NCBI GenBank assembly: GCA_038225095.1
Contig: JBBREZ010000049.1
Coordinates: 1-21,078 of the forward strand
Source: JAPLGZ01 sp038225095
Lineage (GTDB): Bacteria > Chloroflexota > Anaerolineae > Caldilineales > Caldilineaceae
Direction: 5' to 3'
Length of the DNA: 21,078 bases
Under the pieces are notes generated by a model that had not been told where the DNA came from, did no database searches, and worked only from the letters and a program-made list of their open reading frames with translations. Below are positions 6,481 to 16,200 of this stretch, in pieces. How positions within the stretch are numbered: the first letter of the stretch is position 1; every line of letters starts with the position of its first letter. A program made the position numbers and the translations under genes.

Positions 6481-8892
6481 CTAGTGCACGATGACGCTGC
6501 CTAACAACACCTCGCCATCACCTGTGGTGCGCCCAGCCTTTTCAGTCACCGGCAGCCGCAACGTTCCCCCACTGTTGGATTCATAGAGCCCCACCCAGAT
6601 CATGTAGGCACCAGGCCGCAATGTCGGCGGCAAGGGCAACGCATAATCGCTGAGAATGCGATCCCCCACACGCCAGAAGCGCGCCGGAAAGCGATCCGCC
6701 GCCGGGTCGTGGTCAACATTAGCCACCAATTTGCCATCAGCACCACGCAGATGGACAAAGGCCGTATAATCAGTGGCTGGCGTGCCTATCGCATCCCATT
6801 GCAAAGTCACGGTCAACGTACTAGTCGAGGTTGCGGTGATTGCCTGGGGCTGATCATATTGGGAAAGTTGAATCACTTGACCAAATTGCGTGCCAGCCTT
6901 TTGAACGCCCAGTCGATCCAACTGTGGTAAATGGGCTGGACTAATGGCAATTTGCGCCAGAAAGGGCGGATCGATCTTGTCACCGGCGTGGGTGCGGGCA
7001 GGAATGGGAAAGTGACCACTTTGCTCGGTTTTTGGGTCAATAAAACCAATATAAATTTGCGCCAACAGTGGAGAATGCTCGTTGATCTGGCCCTGAATCA
7101 ACACAGGATAAGCATCGGCATAGATGACACCTGGTTGCCACAAACGTGTGGGGTTGCGTCCCCAACCGGTATGGGTGGTCAAATTACCCACTTCCATACG
7201 CTTGTCATCCAAAAGTTGAATAAAGACTTGATAATCATCATTGATTTTTTTGTCGGCGCGCAGGTATAGTGTCACCGGGACATGGTCACCAGGCTTAAAA
7301 CGAATTGTCGGCACCTCAAGCGCTAACAAAGTAATTTTATCCTGATCGCCATAAATGACGTCAACTGATTTAGCCGTTACCGGTATGCTCTGTACGGGGC
7401 TGGGGGCGGCGTAACTGGCTGGCAGCAGTACACCTAAGACAAAAATTGAGCAAGCAAACAACAGGCATGGCAATGCAACGAACGCCGTCCACCACCAACG
7501 CGGGGCCAAATGCTGTAGCCAGGTGTCCAGGCCGAGCACCAAGAGCATGGCAAAAGCGCTAATGGCCGGGAACAGCAAACGACCCTGACTGCCGGTTGCC
7601 TTGCTGATCCAATAGAAAATTAAGGCGGTCGAAAACGCCGCCCACAGCGCCACTAGCAAGCGCACGCGTACATAAGCCGTTTGCAACAGCTCTGTATGAT
7701 CAGGGGCTTCAACCGTGCGATAACGCACCCGTACCGTTCGCCAGAGTAAGCCAACCACGGCGATAAGTGCTACGCCATCCAATCCTGTGTAAATCCCAAC
7801 GGGCAATAGGATGCTAAACCAGCCAAACAAGCCCCAAAATGAGTAGCGCAGCCCGCGAAATTCCTGCCAAAAACCAGCCAACGTCAGCGGATGGTCGCGC
7901 AGACCATTGTTAGCCAACAAATGGCTTATGCCCGACCAGTCGCCATAAAGCGTGTAATTACGCCAATACCACCAGCCAGCCACGGCCAGCGCAGGCAACG
8001 CCACCGGCAAAAACGCGCGCAGCGGTATTTGCCAATCACGGCGCGTCCAGGCCAGGACAAGCACAGTAAACGCGCTCAACACGAACAAGCCCAACCCCTG
8101 TAATTTACTCAACGCAGCCAGACCCAACAACAGGCCAAGCACAATCCATTCCCATAACGCAAGCTTGACGGCAGTGGGCGGCACAGCGTCGGCACGCGCA
8201 TCACCATCGGTCGGTTTCGCCAACAATCGCGCCAGCCAATAGACCACTGCGGCGCTGGCGGCGATGATCATGTTATCGTTTGAAAGCGAGGCGCTGATAA
8301 AGATAAACTGGGGAATGCTGGCGGCCAGCAGCAACGTAAACAACGGCAGCGCGCGTGAACGTGGAAACGCTAATGTGGCCGTCAGGTAAGTCAGCCAGAG
8401 CGTGAGCGCGCCCAGCAGCAATGAAAACCAGCGCCCGATGTGCAAAGCCAGATTCACGCCCTGCAAAGGCCGCGGCGCGGCGCTGTAGAGCATCCGATTT
8501 TTATTGCCGGGGAACAGTGGATCACCGATATTGGCGCGCGGGTTGAAGGTGGAGATCGTGGCAAAGTCACCTTGATCAATGCCCGCAGTCAACCCGCCGA
8601 CAACCATATAATAGAGCGGCGCCTGACTGCCTTCTTGTTCCCACGGTCCCTTAACATCGTCGCTCTGCACGGGCAGTGGATTGCCTTGCGCCAGATGGCG
8701 CGCAAACGCATAATGATAGATTTCGTCGGGCGTTTCAAACGGCGGGACAATCAAACTGTACCCAATGCCCAATAACAAAAATAGTAGCACCGTCGCGCCG
8801 GCGAGCAAGCGGCCGTTGCGCGCAGATAACCAAGTTGGAGCGTGGCTGGTTGAATTCGTTGCTTCAACTAGCCCAGACGTGGTGGTAAACAT
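6481..8892 (-). CDS. DUF2142-like GT-C membrane glycosyltransferase with two C-terminal beta modules
   Basis: This is an 803-residue protein. After a 28-residue tail and a first membrane helix it has PPFETPDEIYH (50-60), an acidic first outer loop typical of DUF2142-like GT-C proteins. QEGSQAPLYYM follows, then about ten hydrophobic segments up to roughly residue 500. By family knowledge, GT-C enzymes use polyprenyl-phosphate sugars outside the membrane, with loop-1 acidic residues in catalysis; the acceptor here is unknown. The C-terminal 300 residues are soluble and beta-rich, with two modules (about 510-645 and 663-803). Their signatures are NPTRLWQPGVIYADAY and RFPARFWRVGDRILSDY, each preceded by an FIQLLDD- or FVHLRGADG-like strand. 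It starts 23 nt after the 8916-10994 gene, so the two should be co-transcribed, with this one last. A TAGG sits about 7 nt before the ATG. Confidence 0.85.
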   Translation of the reverse strand: MFTTTSGLVEATNSTSHAPTWLSARNGRLLAGATVLLFLLLGIGYSLIVPPFETPDEIYHYAFARHLAQGNPLPVQSDDVKGPWEQEGSQAPLYYMVVGGLTAGIDQGDFATISTFNPRANIGDPLFPGNKNRMLYSAAPRPLQGVNLALHIGRWFSLLLGALTLWLTYLTATLAFPRSRALPLFTLLLAASIPQFIFISASLSNDNMIIAASAAVVYWLARLLAKPTDGDARADAVPPTAVKLALWEWIVLGLLLGLAALSKLQGLGLFVLSAFTVLVLAWTRRDWQIPLRAFLPVALPALAVAGWWYWRNYTLYGDWSGISHLLANNGLRDHPLTLAGFWQEFRGLRYSFWGLFGWFSILLPVGIYTGLDGVALIAVVGLLWRTVRVRYRTVEAPDHTELLQTAYVRVRLLVALWAAFSTALIFYWISKATGSQGRLLFPAISAFAMLLVLGLDTWLQHLAPRWWWTAFVALPCLLFACSIFVLGVLLPASYAAPSPVQSIPVTAKSVDVIYGDQDKITLLALEVPTIRFKPGDHVPVTLYLRADKKINDDYQVFIQLLDDKRMEVGNLTTHTGWGRNPTRLWQPGVIYADAYPVLIQGQINEHSPLLAQIYIGFIDPKTEQSGHFPIPARTHAGDKIDPPFLAQIAISPAHLPQLDRLGVQKAGTQFGQVIQLSQYDQPQAITATSTSTLTVTLQWDAIGTPATDYTAFVHLRGADGKLVANVDHDPAADRFPARFWRVGDRILSDYALPLPPTLRPGAYMIWVGLYESNSGGTLRLPVTEKAGRTTGDGEVLLGSVIVH

Positions 8893-8915
8893 ATGGCCTA
8901 TTATCGCTACTCTGG

Positions 8916-10994
8916 CTATTTGGGCAAATAGGGCAGGAGCAACATCTGCTTGTCCTCTGACGTGGTCGCGCCTTGACTTTGGGTAACGGGCAGCTTGGCC
9001 AGGGTGACGCTATGATAGATTTGCAAAGTGAGTTGGTAGCGTTCTGGATGTTGCCAATCAAGCGGCGTCGTAGGCACGACTTCAATATATTCTTTGATCG
9101 TCTTACCTGGATCCCAATAGCTGGTGCGCACCGCCTCGTTGTACGGCTCACGCTCGGTGGCACCAACGACCCGCATCTGACCATCAGCCTGCGTCTCGAT
9201 GATTTGCAAAATATATTTGTAGCGATCCTCCGTCTTTTTATGCAATTTCTGCCAGTAGATGGTCACCGGCAGCGAATTGCCGATAGCGATTGGTTGGCCG
9301 ATATCGTAACCAATCACCCGAATTTGATCGCCAAAAGCGGCATCCAATGGATGCGTGATGCCGGGCGGAATACCGTCAAACACGACGCCGTCTACGGGCA
9401 CGTAAAGTTCCAGATCCAGGAAGGAGGTGGGACTGTGGAACTTCTCTTCACGAATGAGAATCGAGTTGGGATTTTTTTCAGCAAACCATTTGTTTACTTT
9501 ATTTTCCGGGTCAATATAAGGATGGGTGCCGGAACGCGCCAACCAGATGCGCCGATATTGCTTCTGAAACGTCGCCAACTGCGCAAAGGTATGCTCCCAA
9601 CTGTTACGGAGCAGCGGCATGCCATAATGCGCCGTGCCTAGCCCAGCCCGCGCCGCCGCATCCAGCTTCGCCGTGGGCAGATAATAATCAAAAATCCGCC
9701 AGGAGAAAGGCGGGCTGATCAGCAATAAATCGCCCGGCAACAAATTTTCATCCAAATATTTACCCATGCCAGAGTAGTCATCGTTGCCATATTTTTCGGG
9801 CATGGCAAAGTAATTGCGCGTGCTATACCCCGCCCCCGTCACTAACAACAACGTCAAGCCAAGCGTGACGAGTTTTTGCTTAGGCCACAGCACGCCGAGG
9901 CCACCGGCAACGAGCAAGATGAAGGCTCCGCCCAACAGACTCAAATGGCGGGCATTCATATAGGCGGGTTGAAATAGGTTGAGCAACAAAATGATGCCGA
10001 TACAAATGACGATCCAGAGTGGCAACAGCCAGCCGTTGCGCGCCAGCGTGTGGTGCGACCGCAACGACCACGCCACGCCCACCAGCGCAACCAGGCCATA
10101 AATCCAACCCAGCCAGCGCACATTATCAATGTTGACGCTTAGCCCTAAACTGAACGCATTAAGCAGATCGGGAATCAGCGTAGCTAATGAAACGGCGTGA
10201 AAATTGCCACCTGCGCCTTGGCTCAGAATTGACCAGGCCGCCCAGCCGCCAATCGCGCCGCCGAGGATTAGGGTACCCAGCGCCAGTAGCAAGCCCTGAT
10301 AGCGATTGCGCGCCGCCAGCCACAAATAAAGCAGCAGGGCGTGGACCGGCACCAAAAAAACGGCAAAATAATGGGTTGCCAAGAACAGACTAACCGTTAC
10401 ACCATAGGCGAGGAAGCGGCGAACCGAAAAGGTAGGCGCCTCGGTGGCGCGCAGCAACAGATAGGTGCTGAGTACGGCCAATAACGCCCACAAAGCATAG
10501 GGTCGCGCTTCTTGTCCATACCAGAGAAAAAATGGATTGACAGCCGCCAGCAGCGCAGCCCAAACGGGCGTTGATTTCGGCAAAACATCGCGCCGGGCAA
10601 AATAATGCGCCAACACCCAAAGTGCAGGGACAAGTAGCGTCGCCGCCATTACCGAAGGAAAACGCAATGCAAATTCGCTGTTGCCCGCCAGCCGGATCAA
10701 AATTCCTTGCAGCAAGAAAAAGAGGAAGGGATGTTGATCCGTCGTGAACATTTCGGAAAAACCATCACGCATGACCAGCGAACCGCGCAACAGCGCCCCC
10801 CAACCCTCTTCGGCGCGTTGCAGGCTCAAGCTTTCATCCCACCACAAATCCTTGCCGTCCAAGCGCCAGACCACGCGCGTAAACGCCAGCAGCACCAAGC
10901 CCAGCAGAAGCCAGCGGAGCATGGCAGATTGATGTTTTTGCCAGAATGAGGCTTGGGGTTCAGTTCTCAATGTCATTTTTAATCTTGTCACCAT
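8916..10994 (-). CDS. ArnT/GT39-like GT-C glycosyltransferase with one C-terminal module
   Basis: This is a 692-residue polytopic protein of the GT39/ArnT group. Loop 1 has DLWWDES (49-55), the acidic motif that acts in sugar transfer from polyprenyl phosphate. TDQHPFLFFLL and WYGQEARPYALW (158-169) are further family motifs. About eleven hydrophobic segments extend to roughly residue 390. A soluble region with NDDYSGMGKYLDE and PGDLLLISPP follows, as in other GT39 proteins. The final 150 residues carry one divergent copy of the shared beta module (about 553-675), with FGDQIRVIGYD, LPVTIYW and YWDPGKTIKEY. ATG at 10994 is used; ATG six codons in is also possible, and neither has a clear Shine-Dalgarno sequence. 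A long palindrome lies immediately upstream, and no clear promoter was seen. It leads the 6481-8892 gene. Confidence 0.87.
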   Translation of the reverse strand: MVTRLKMTLRTEPQASFWQKHQSAMLRWLLLGLVLLAFTRVVWRLDGKDLWWDESLSLQRAEEGWGALLRGSLVMRDGFSEMFTTDQHPFLFFLLQGILIRLAGNSEFALRFPSVMAATLLVPALWVLAHYFARRDVLPKSTPVWAALLAAVNPFFLWYGQEARPYALWALLAVLSTYLLLRATEAPTFSVRRFLAYGVTVSLFLATHYFAVFLVPVHALLLYLWLAARNRYQGLLLALGTLILGGAIGGWAAWSILSQGAGGNFHAVSLATLIPDLLNAFSLGLSVNIDNVRWLGWIYGLVALVGVAWSLRSHHTLARNGWLLPLWIVICIGIILLLNLFQPAYMNARHLSLLGGAFILLVAGGLGVLWPKQKLVTLGLTLLLVTGAGYSTRNYFAMPEKYGNDDYSGMGKYLDENLLPGDLLLISPPFSWRIFDYYLPTAKLDAAARAGLGTAHYGMPLLRNSWEHTFAQLATFQKQYRRIWLARSGTHPYIDPENKVNKWFAEKNPNSILIREEKFHSPTSFLDLELYVPVDGVVFDGIPPGITHPLDAAFGDQIRVIGYDIGQPIAIGNSLPVTIYWQKLHKKTEDRYKYILQIIETQADGQMRVVGATEREPYNEAVRTSYWDPGKTIKEYIEVVPTTPLDWQHPERYQLTLQIYHSVTLAKLPVTQSQGATTSEDKQMLLLPYLPK

Positions 10995-11011
10995 AGATCA
11001 GGGCCAAGGGC

Positions 11012-11074
11012 GTAGGGAGCATCCTCAGATGCGGCTCTGTCCCTGTCAGAGCCGCATCTGAGGACGCTCCCTAC
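11012..11074. repeat. Intergenic near-perfect palindrome, 28-bp arms (GTAGGGAGC type)
   Basis: The arms 11012-11039 and 11047-11074 match over 28 bases with a single mismatch (A11021 against C11065). On minus-strand RNA that mismatch becomes a G-U pair. The loop is only 7 nt. The arms begin and end GTAGGGAGC and GCTCCCTAC. It is the strongest hairpin in the window. It lies 50 nt after the stop of the 11124-13016 gene's neighbour side and just before the 8916-10994 start, in an otherwise featureless 129-nt gap. No T tract follows, so it may be a repeated element, a factor-dependent terminator or an mRNA stabiliser. Confidence 0.88.
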
Positions 11075-11123
11075 ACGCTAACCTAATGTGATTCGCGTTG
11101 CGCCATTCGACGCGGAGCATCGA

Positions 11124-13016
11124 TCAGTCGCTCACTTCAAGCTCGCCAATCGTCACATCTTGCCCAGCCGGCGTGGTAACCGCAGCACCGGTGGCCGGGT
11201 CATACAGCCGCAAGGTCACCTGATAGCGGCCAGCCGGCAGATCCGCTGGCACCAGAATGCCGCGTTGATCCACGGCGGGCTGGCCCACGATCCAGACCCG
11301 CGTGGGTGCAAACCAATTTTGCGGCACATAATCTTGCGTGTAAATCGCTTGGCCGCTGGCATTTTGCAGCCGCAGACTAAACTTAAAATCCTGGGCCGGT
11401 TGTGAAACCTGCCACTCGGTGGTCACGCGCGCCAGTTGGTTGCGCTGGACAGCCTGACTGGGCACCGACGCCCGCGCTAAGGTTAAGGCGGGACCAAAGG
11501 CCATGTTCAAAGTTTGGGTTCTGGTTGCAGGCTCTGGCATGCCATACAGTGTTACCCGAATCCCATTGAAAAAATTCGCGGGCACGGCCCAGCCATGCGT
11601 CGCCAGCCACACTTGCACCTTGGCTGGTTCATGAAAAAAGAGCACTTCCCAAACGCGTGTCGCCTTGGCCGTCCGCGCAACGAGCGCCTGATCCACCTGC
11701 TTATTTTTCGCGTCGATCAAAAAGCGCAAGTCATGCAAAGGCAGACCGCCCTTATAATAGTGCTTAAACACGATATTAGGATCAATGCCGTCGGTCGCAA
11801 TCATATCACCCGGTTGCTGGAATTGTTGAATATAAGCCGCCGCCGCCCGATAATCTGGTTTCTGGAGGTCGGGATTAGTATAGAGTTGCGTCAGCGCCAA
11901 TTGATTCGTGGCCACGCATCCAATCACCAAGGCCAACATTAATAGCCGCCACAGCACCACAAATTTACTCTGTACTGTCAGCCATTGCGGCACAATTGGA
12001 CTCGCCGCGGCCAATGCGCTGCCAATCAGCAGCAGCAAGGGGCCACTGGCCATGATCGTATAACGCTCATGAAAATCCGGGTGGCGCAAGGCCAGTGCGA
12101 AGACAAAACCAAGCGGAACTAAGACCAAGGTTGCCAGAAAGAGACTGGCCGCCGGTCGGATGCGCCACCAAAGCCCTAAGCCGAGCACCGCCAACGTCAG
12201 ATAGAGCCACGGCAGCCAATTTTGCCAAGGCAATGGCATCGTTTCGCCCACAGTATACGTCATCAAGACCCGCCAAGGAATCTGCCAAGGGTCAATCGGG
12301 TCGCGCCAGCCGTGAAAGTTAAAAATCTTCAGCGCACGCGGCAGCCAGGGCAAAAAGCCGACCACCACGATCACGCCAGCCAGCGCCCAACGCGCCACGG
12401 CGCGCCAATCGCGCTTGACGATCAGCCAGCCAAGCGCAAAGACCGTATGGGCGATCGGGATCAGAAACCCGTAAAAATGGGCATAAACTGCCGCCGTAAT
12501 CGACAGCACATAGCCAATCAGGAAGGCAGTCTGCCGCTTGCCTTGGGCAATTAATAGGTGCCACAAACACCAACTGGCGACTAAACCAATCAACAAAAGC
12601 CAGCTATAGGTGCGTGCTTCCTGGGCATACCAGACCTGGAACGCATTGGTGGCCAACAACAAAGCCGCAACGACGCCAGCCGGCCGGTTACCCAGATCAA
12701 GCGCCAGCCGATAAACGAACGCAATGGCCAGAACACTGGGCCACACCGAAAGAAAACGCGTGGCGAAATCATGATCGCCCGCGACAATTATCCAGAAATG
12801 GAGGAGCACAAAGTAACCGGGCAGATGTTCGACCGGCATACTGCGCAACAGTTGCCCAAAGGGTTGTGCGCTACGTTGTAGGCTGATGCCCTCGTCGCTC
12901 CACAAACTTTGGAAGTCGAGCCGGTAGAGGCGCAGCCCAAAACTGACGAGGAGCAGCGCCATCACAACAAAAGTCGTGAAGGCCGATAATCCAGTGGATC
13001 GTTTAGCACTGTTCAT
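11124..13016 (-). CDS. ArnT/GT39-like GT-C glycosyltransferase with one C-terminal module
   Basis: This 630-residue protein is the shortest of the six. A first membrane helix (about 12-30) is followed by LDFQSLWSDEGISL, with the acidic Asp-Glu pair at 41-42. EHLPGYFVLLHFW and QVWYAQEARTY (127-137) are classic GT39 motifs. About ten hydrophobic segments run to roughly residue 390. The outer region includes QKPDYRAAAAYI and PGDMIATDGID, as seen in other members. The last 126 residues (505-630) form one beta module, divergent but with TTEWQV, FAPTRVW and LPAGRYQVTLRLYDPATG. It is separated by 208 nt from the preceding 13225-16350 gene and by 129 nt from the next, so it is probably its own unit. 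TACAAT (13105-13100) is a possible -10 without a good -35. The first codons have no clear Shine-Dalgarno sequence. Confidence 0.86.
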   Translation of the reverse strand: MNSAKRSTGLSAFTTFVVMALLLVSFGLRLYRLDFQSLWSDEGISLQRSAQPFGQLLRSMPVEHLPGYFVLLHFWIIVAGDHDFATRFLSVWPSVLAIAFVYRLALDLGNRPAGVVAALLLATNAFQVWYAQEARTYSWLLLIGLVASWCLWHLLIAQGKRQTAFLIGYVLSITAAVYAHFYGFLIPIAHTVFALGWLIVKRDWRAVARWALAGVIVVVGFLPWLPRALKIFNFHGWRDPIDPWQIPWRVLMTYTVGETMPLPWQNWLPWLYLTLAVLGLGLWWRIRPAASLFLATLVLVPLGFVFALALRHPDFHERYTIMASGPLLLLIGSALAAASPIVPQWLTVQSKFVVLWRLLMLALVIGCVATNQLALTQLYTNPDLQKPDYRAAAAYIQQFQQPGDMIATDGIDPNIVFKHYYKGGLPLHDLRFLIDAKNKQVDQALVARTAKATRVWEVLFFHEPAKVQVWLATHGWAVPANFFNGIRVTLYGMPEPATRTQTLNMAFGPALTLARASVPSQAVQRNQLARVTTEWQVSQPAQDFKFSLRLQNASGQAIYTQDYVPQNWFAPTRVWIVGQPAVDQRGILVPADLPAGRYQVTLRLYDPATGAAVTTPAGQDVTIGELEVSD

Positions 13017-13198
13017 GCGATGACGTTCATTTTACGCCTGTGAATCAGCTTAGCCAGCGGCCCGAATAACGCCAGAGGCAAGCGTTCTTTCTGTGGTAAA
13101 TTGTATCCCAAAAAACGAATTTGCTCGCCCAACGCTATTTACACTGCGGGTTAGAGCGTTTTTAAAAGCGCTTTTTCTGGCCTATCATACCTTACAAG

Positions 13199-13233
13199 GC
13201 GCAATAGACGAACCATTGCTCCGTCTATTGCGC
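13199..13233 (-). terminator. Perfect 12-bp hairpin across a stop codon
   Basis: GCGCAATAGACG (13199-13210) and its exact complement (13222-13233) flank an 11-nt loop. The hairpin covers the TAG stop (13227-13225) of the 13225-16350 glycosyltransferase gene, so on the minus strand it forms right at the end of translation. No T run follows, so intrinsic termination is doubtful. It may protect the 3' end or promote factor-dependent termination. The rest of the 208-nt gap down to 13017 has only an AGCG/CGCT hairpin at 13155-13172. Confidence 0.55.
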
Positions 13234-16200
13234 GCGAATATTGAGTTCGGTTACTATCGCTCGGTCATCCAGAAACTCTTTGCCATCTGCGCGACGCGCC
13301 TGGATGCGCACGCCATTAGTCTTTGGATCATAGAAACCAAGATACAGCGTATAAGGGCCTGGGCTTGCCTGTGCGCTCACCTGCAAGGCAACCCGATCCA
13401 CAATCACTTCGCCCGGCGCCCAACTCCAGGTCGGGTTGCCACCTTGCTGCGGTGGACTATCATACTGCGCCGCCATGCCAGATGTTGCGTTCTCAAGATG
13501 CAAAAATCGCGTATAATCCACCTGGGTTGCGGCCTCGCTGCGGTAATAAAGGGTGACAGAAAAGTGGTCACCCGCATGCAGGCCCGCCGCCGGCACGGCC
13601 AGATCATAGCCGAGCAGGCTTGCCATATCACCAAAATGGGCCGTAGCTTGCTGGGTCGGTGTAGGCGTTGCCGGGTTCACGATTTTCACCGGCGGCAGAC
13701 GAAAATGATCGTCCGATGTCGCTTGCCCTGCGGTGCGCACCGGCAAGCGATCACGCGTGGCAAAATTATACATCCCAACCTCCGGCCAGTATAAGCCGCT
13801 GGGCGCATTGGCTGGGATACGCAAGAGATAGGTATCGGGTTGCGCGTAATAGCGATCCCAAAGCAACGGCGGACGGAAAAACGGTCCTGGCAATTGATCT
13901 TCCTGCACCAATGGACGCCCGGCGATGTCCGTCAGGTGCACAAAGCCATGATAGTTTTGGGCGACGGCGGCAAGCGCTTGCCAGTCAAGCGTATAGCGTA
14001 CATACGCACCACTGACCACAATCGTTGGCTTGTCAGCCACAAAAGCGAGCGGCTGACCGGCGGCGGTGGCTGTAAAGCCCATCAGCCGAATCGCATCGCC
14101 AATTTGTACGTTGAGCGGATTGGGCGGCGCAGTTTGCTCAGGAATGGGCGAGGTTAGCGTAAAAGTCCCCACCGTGTGTGCTGGTTGCTGCCATTCAGCC
14201 GCGGTTGCGCCCAGTCGCACAGCAATCCGATAGATGCCTTGTGGCAAACCGGGCGGCAAGGCCAACACATAGGCATCATCCACCAGTGTACCTGGCGGCC
14301 AGTTACTGGCCTGTGTCGTATTGAAATAGGGATAGGTCAACGTCTCGGTTTTGACAATACCTCGCTCATCTAACAATTCCCACTCCACACGCAAGGTCTT
14401 AGACGGTGCGCCAACCGCATACCAATAGGGATACAGATAAAGCTGGCCAGCATTGATCTGTTCAGTGCGCAAGCCCAGCAAACGAACACCATTGGCTTCG
14501 ACCATTTGCGCTGACGTTTCAATGGCCGTCCATGGTCGCGGCCAAATAAAGGCGGTCAAACCAAAGACAAGCAACGCACAGGGGACGACCGCCAGCCACC
14601 GCCATCCGCGCTGACGCCCGGTCAGCCAGGTTAGCGCGGCCAACGTGAGCAAGCTGATCGCCCCGGCCCAAGTAGCGAGCGGTGTGCCTGCCCAAGTAAG
14701 CTGCACGTCATGGCTGCCCGCGGGCAAATCCACGGTCAGCAAGCCCAGATTGGTGCTAGGGTAGATTTTGAGCAGGGTATGCTGATCTAGCATCACCTGC
14801 CAACCGGGAAAGTAAAAATTATTGAAACGCAAAGGGCCGCCTGCCCCGCCAGCAACATGAAAGTCCAGATCATAGGCGTTGCCGCGGCGTAGTTGCAGAT
14901 CAAGTTTTGGCGCCGTTTGAGCCTTTGCAGGGGCCAAAACCAGGGTTCGATCCACCCAACGCGGCCTGAACTCTTGAATTGAACTATTGCCTTCACCGCC
15001 GCCCAAGATGCCGTTATCCACCTCGACCTGGGCAAAAACTGGCAAGGCCACATCCGTGCTAGATGCTGCGAAGACATCCATCCAACTCAGGCGCGGCAGA
15101 TTGGCCAGTACAATGAGTATGAGCAACAATCCGCCTACCACCGTCGGTTGCCACCGCAAACGTAGTGGGAGCAGAAGGCCGCCGGTCAAAAGCGCCAATG
15201 GCAACGACAAGAGCGCAAGCAAACGCCAGGTGAACTGCGCCACCGGCAGCACATCGTTGCTCAACCAGAGCGGCAAGGCCCAAGCGCCGATCAGCAGGCT
15301 GATCAGCAGGGCAGCCACGCCCCAGAACAGCCACACCGGATCGCGGCGGCGCGCCAACAGAAGGCCAGCGATCGCCAAGCCTAATTGAATTAAGCCGAGC
15401 CGGATCGGTCGAGCAAAGGTGTGGGTAAAGACGAAACCAGCATCAAGAAAATTGTGCCAAGTCCAAACGCTGCCCGGTAACCAGACCGTTTTGGCAATTT
15501 CATAGGCCGTATCCGCCAAATAGTGCCGTTCTAAGACCAAAGGCAACCAGAAAAACGCGCTGATCCCCATTGCAAGCACAAGGCTCAGCCCGGCCCAGTA
15601 CAGCGTCAATCGGTTACGCTCGCCCTGCCACCAGCAAATCGCCATATACACCAGCAAGATGGGGGGCAGAAACAAAAGCGTAATGTTATGTGTGATCGCC
15701 AGGCCACCCAGGCTCAAGGCGACCGGCAGACAATACCGGCTCGGCTGACGCTCCTGAAACAAACGGGATACGCTCCAAAAAATCCAAGGCAACAGTGCCT
15801 GCGCACCGGCTTCCGCTAACGCACCGCGAATATACACATTGGTTAGCAGATAGGGCGCGTACATATACGCTGTAGCCGCCACCAAAGCGCTCCAGGGTTG
15901 GTGGGGGCCAAAGGTGGCGCGCGCCACCAGCCACATGCCAAAACCAGCCACCAAAATTAAGAGTCCAAAACTCGCCATAAAGGCAAAATAAAAGCTGAAG
16001 CCCAGCAAATGCAGCAGCTCGACCAGATAATAGGTGCTCGGCGCGTAAAAATTAAAGAGTGGATAGCCATAGCCGAGCATCAAACTGGGCGTCCAACGTG
16101 GGTAGAAAGTACCATGCCGAATCAGATAATCCAGCACACCCAACCGTAAAAGGTGTAAGCCGCCATCAAATGAGCGCGGCAAGCCCTCCTGGTAAAACGG

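Noticed and set aside
8973..9641. Plus-strand open frame of 222 codons
   Set aside because: It is antisense to the well-supported GT39-like gene at 8916-10994 and has no domain signature.
13155..13177. Terminator-like hairpin with a T run on the plus strand (AGCG...CGCT then TTTTT)
   Set aside because: There is no plus-strand gene ending near it, the stem contains a mismatch and an AT-rich core, and on the minus strand no T run follows.
13093..13794. Plus-strand open frame of 233 codons opposite a glycosyltransferase gene
   Set aside because: It runs antisense to the C-terminal modules and upstream gap of the 13225-16350 gene, has a basic low-complexity composition with no recognisable motif, and has no Shine-Dalgarno sequence. 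It looks like a shadow frame.
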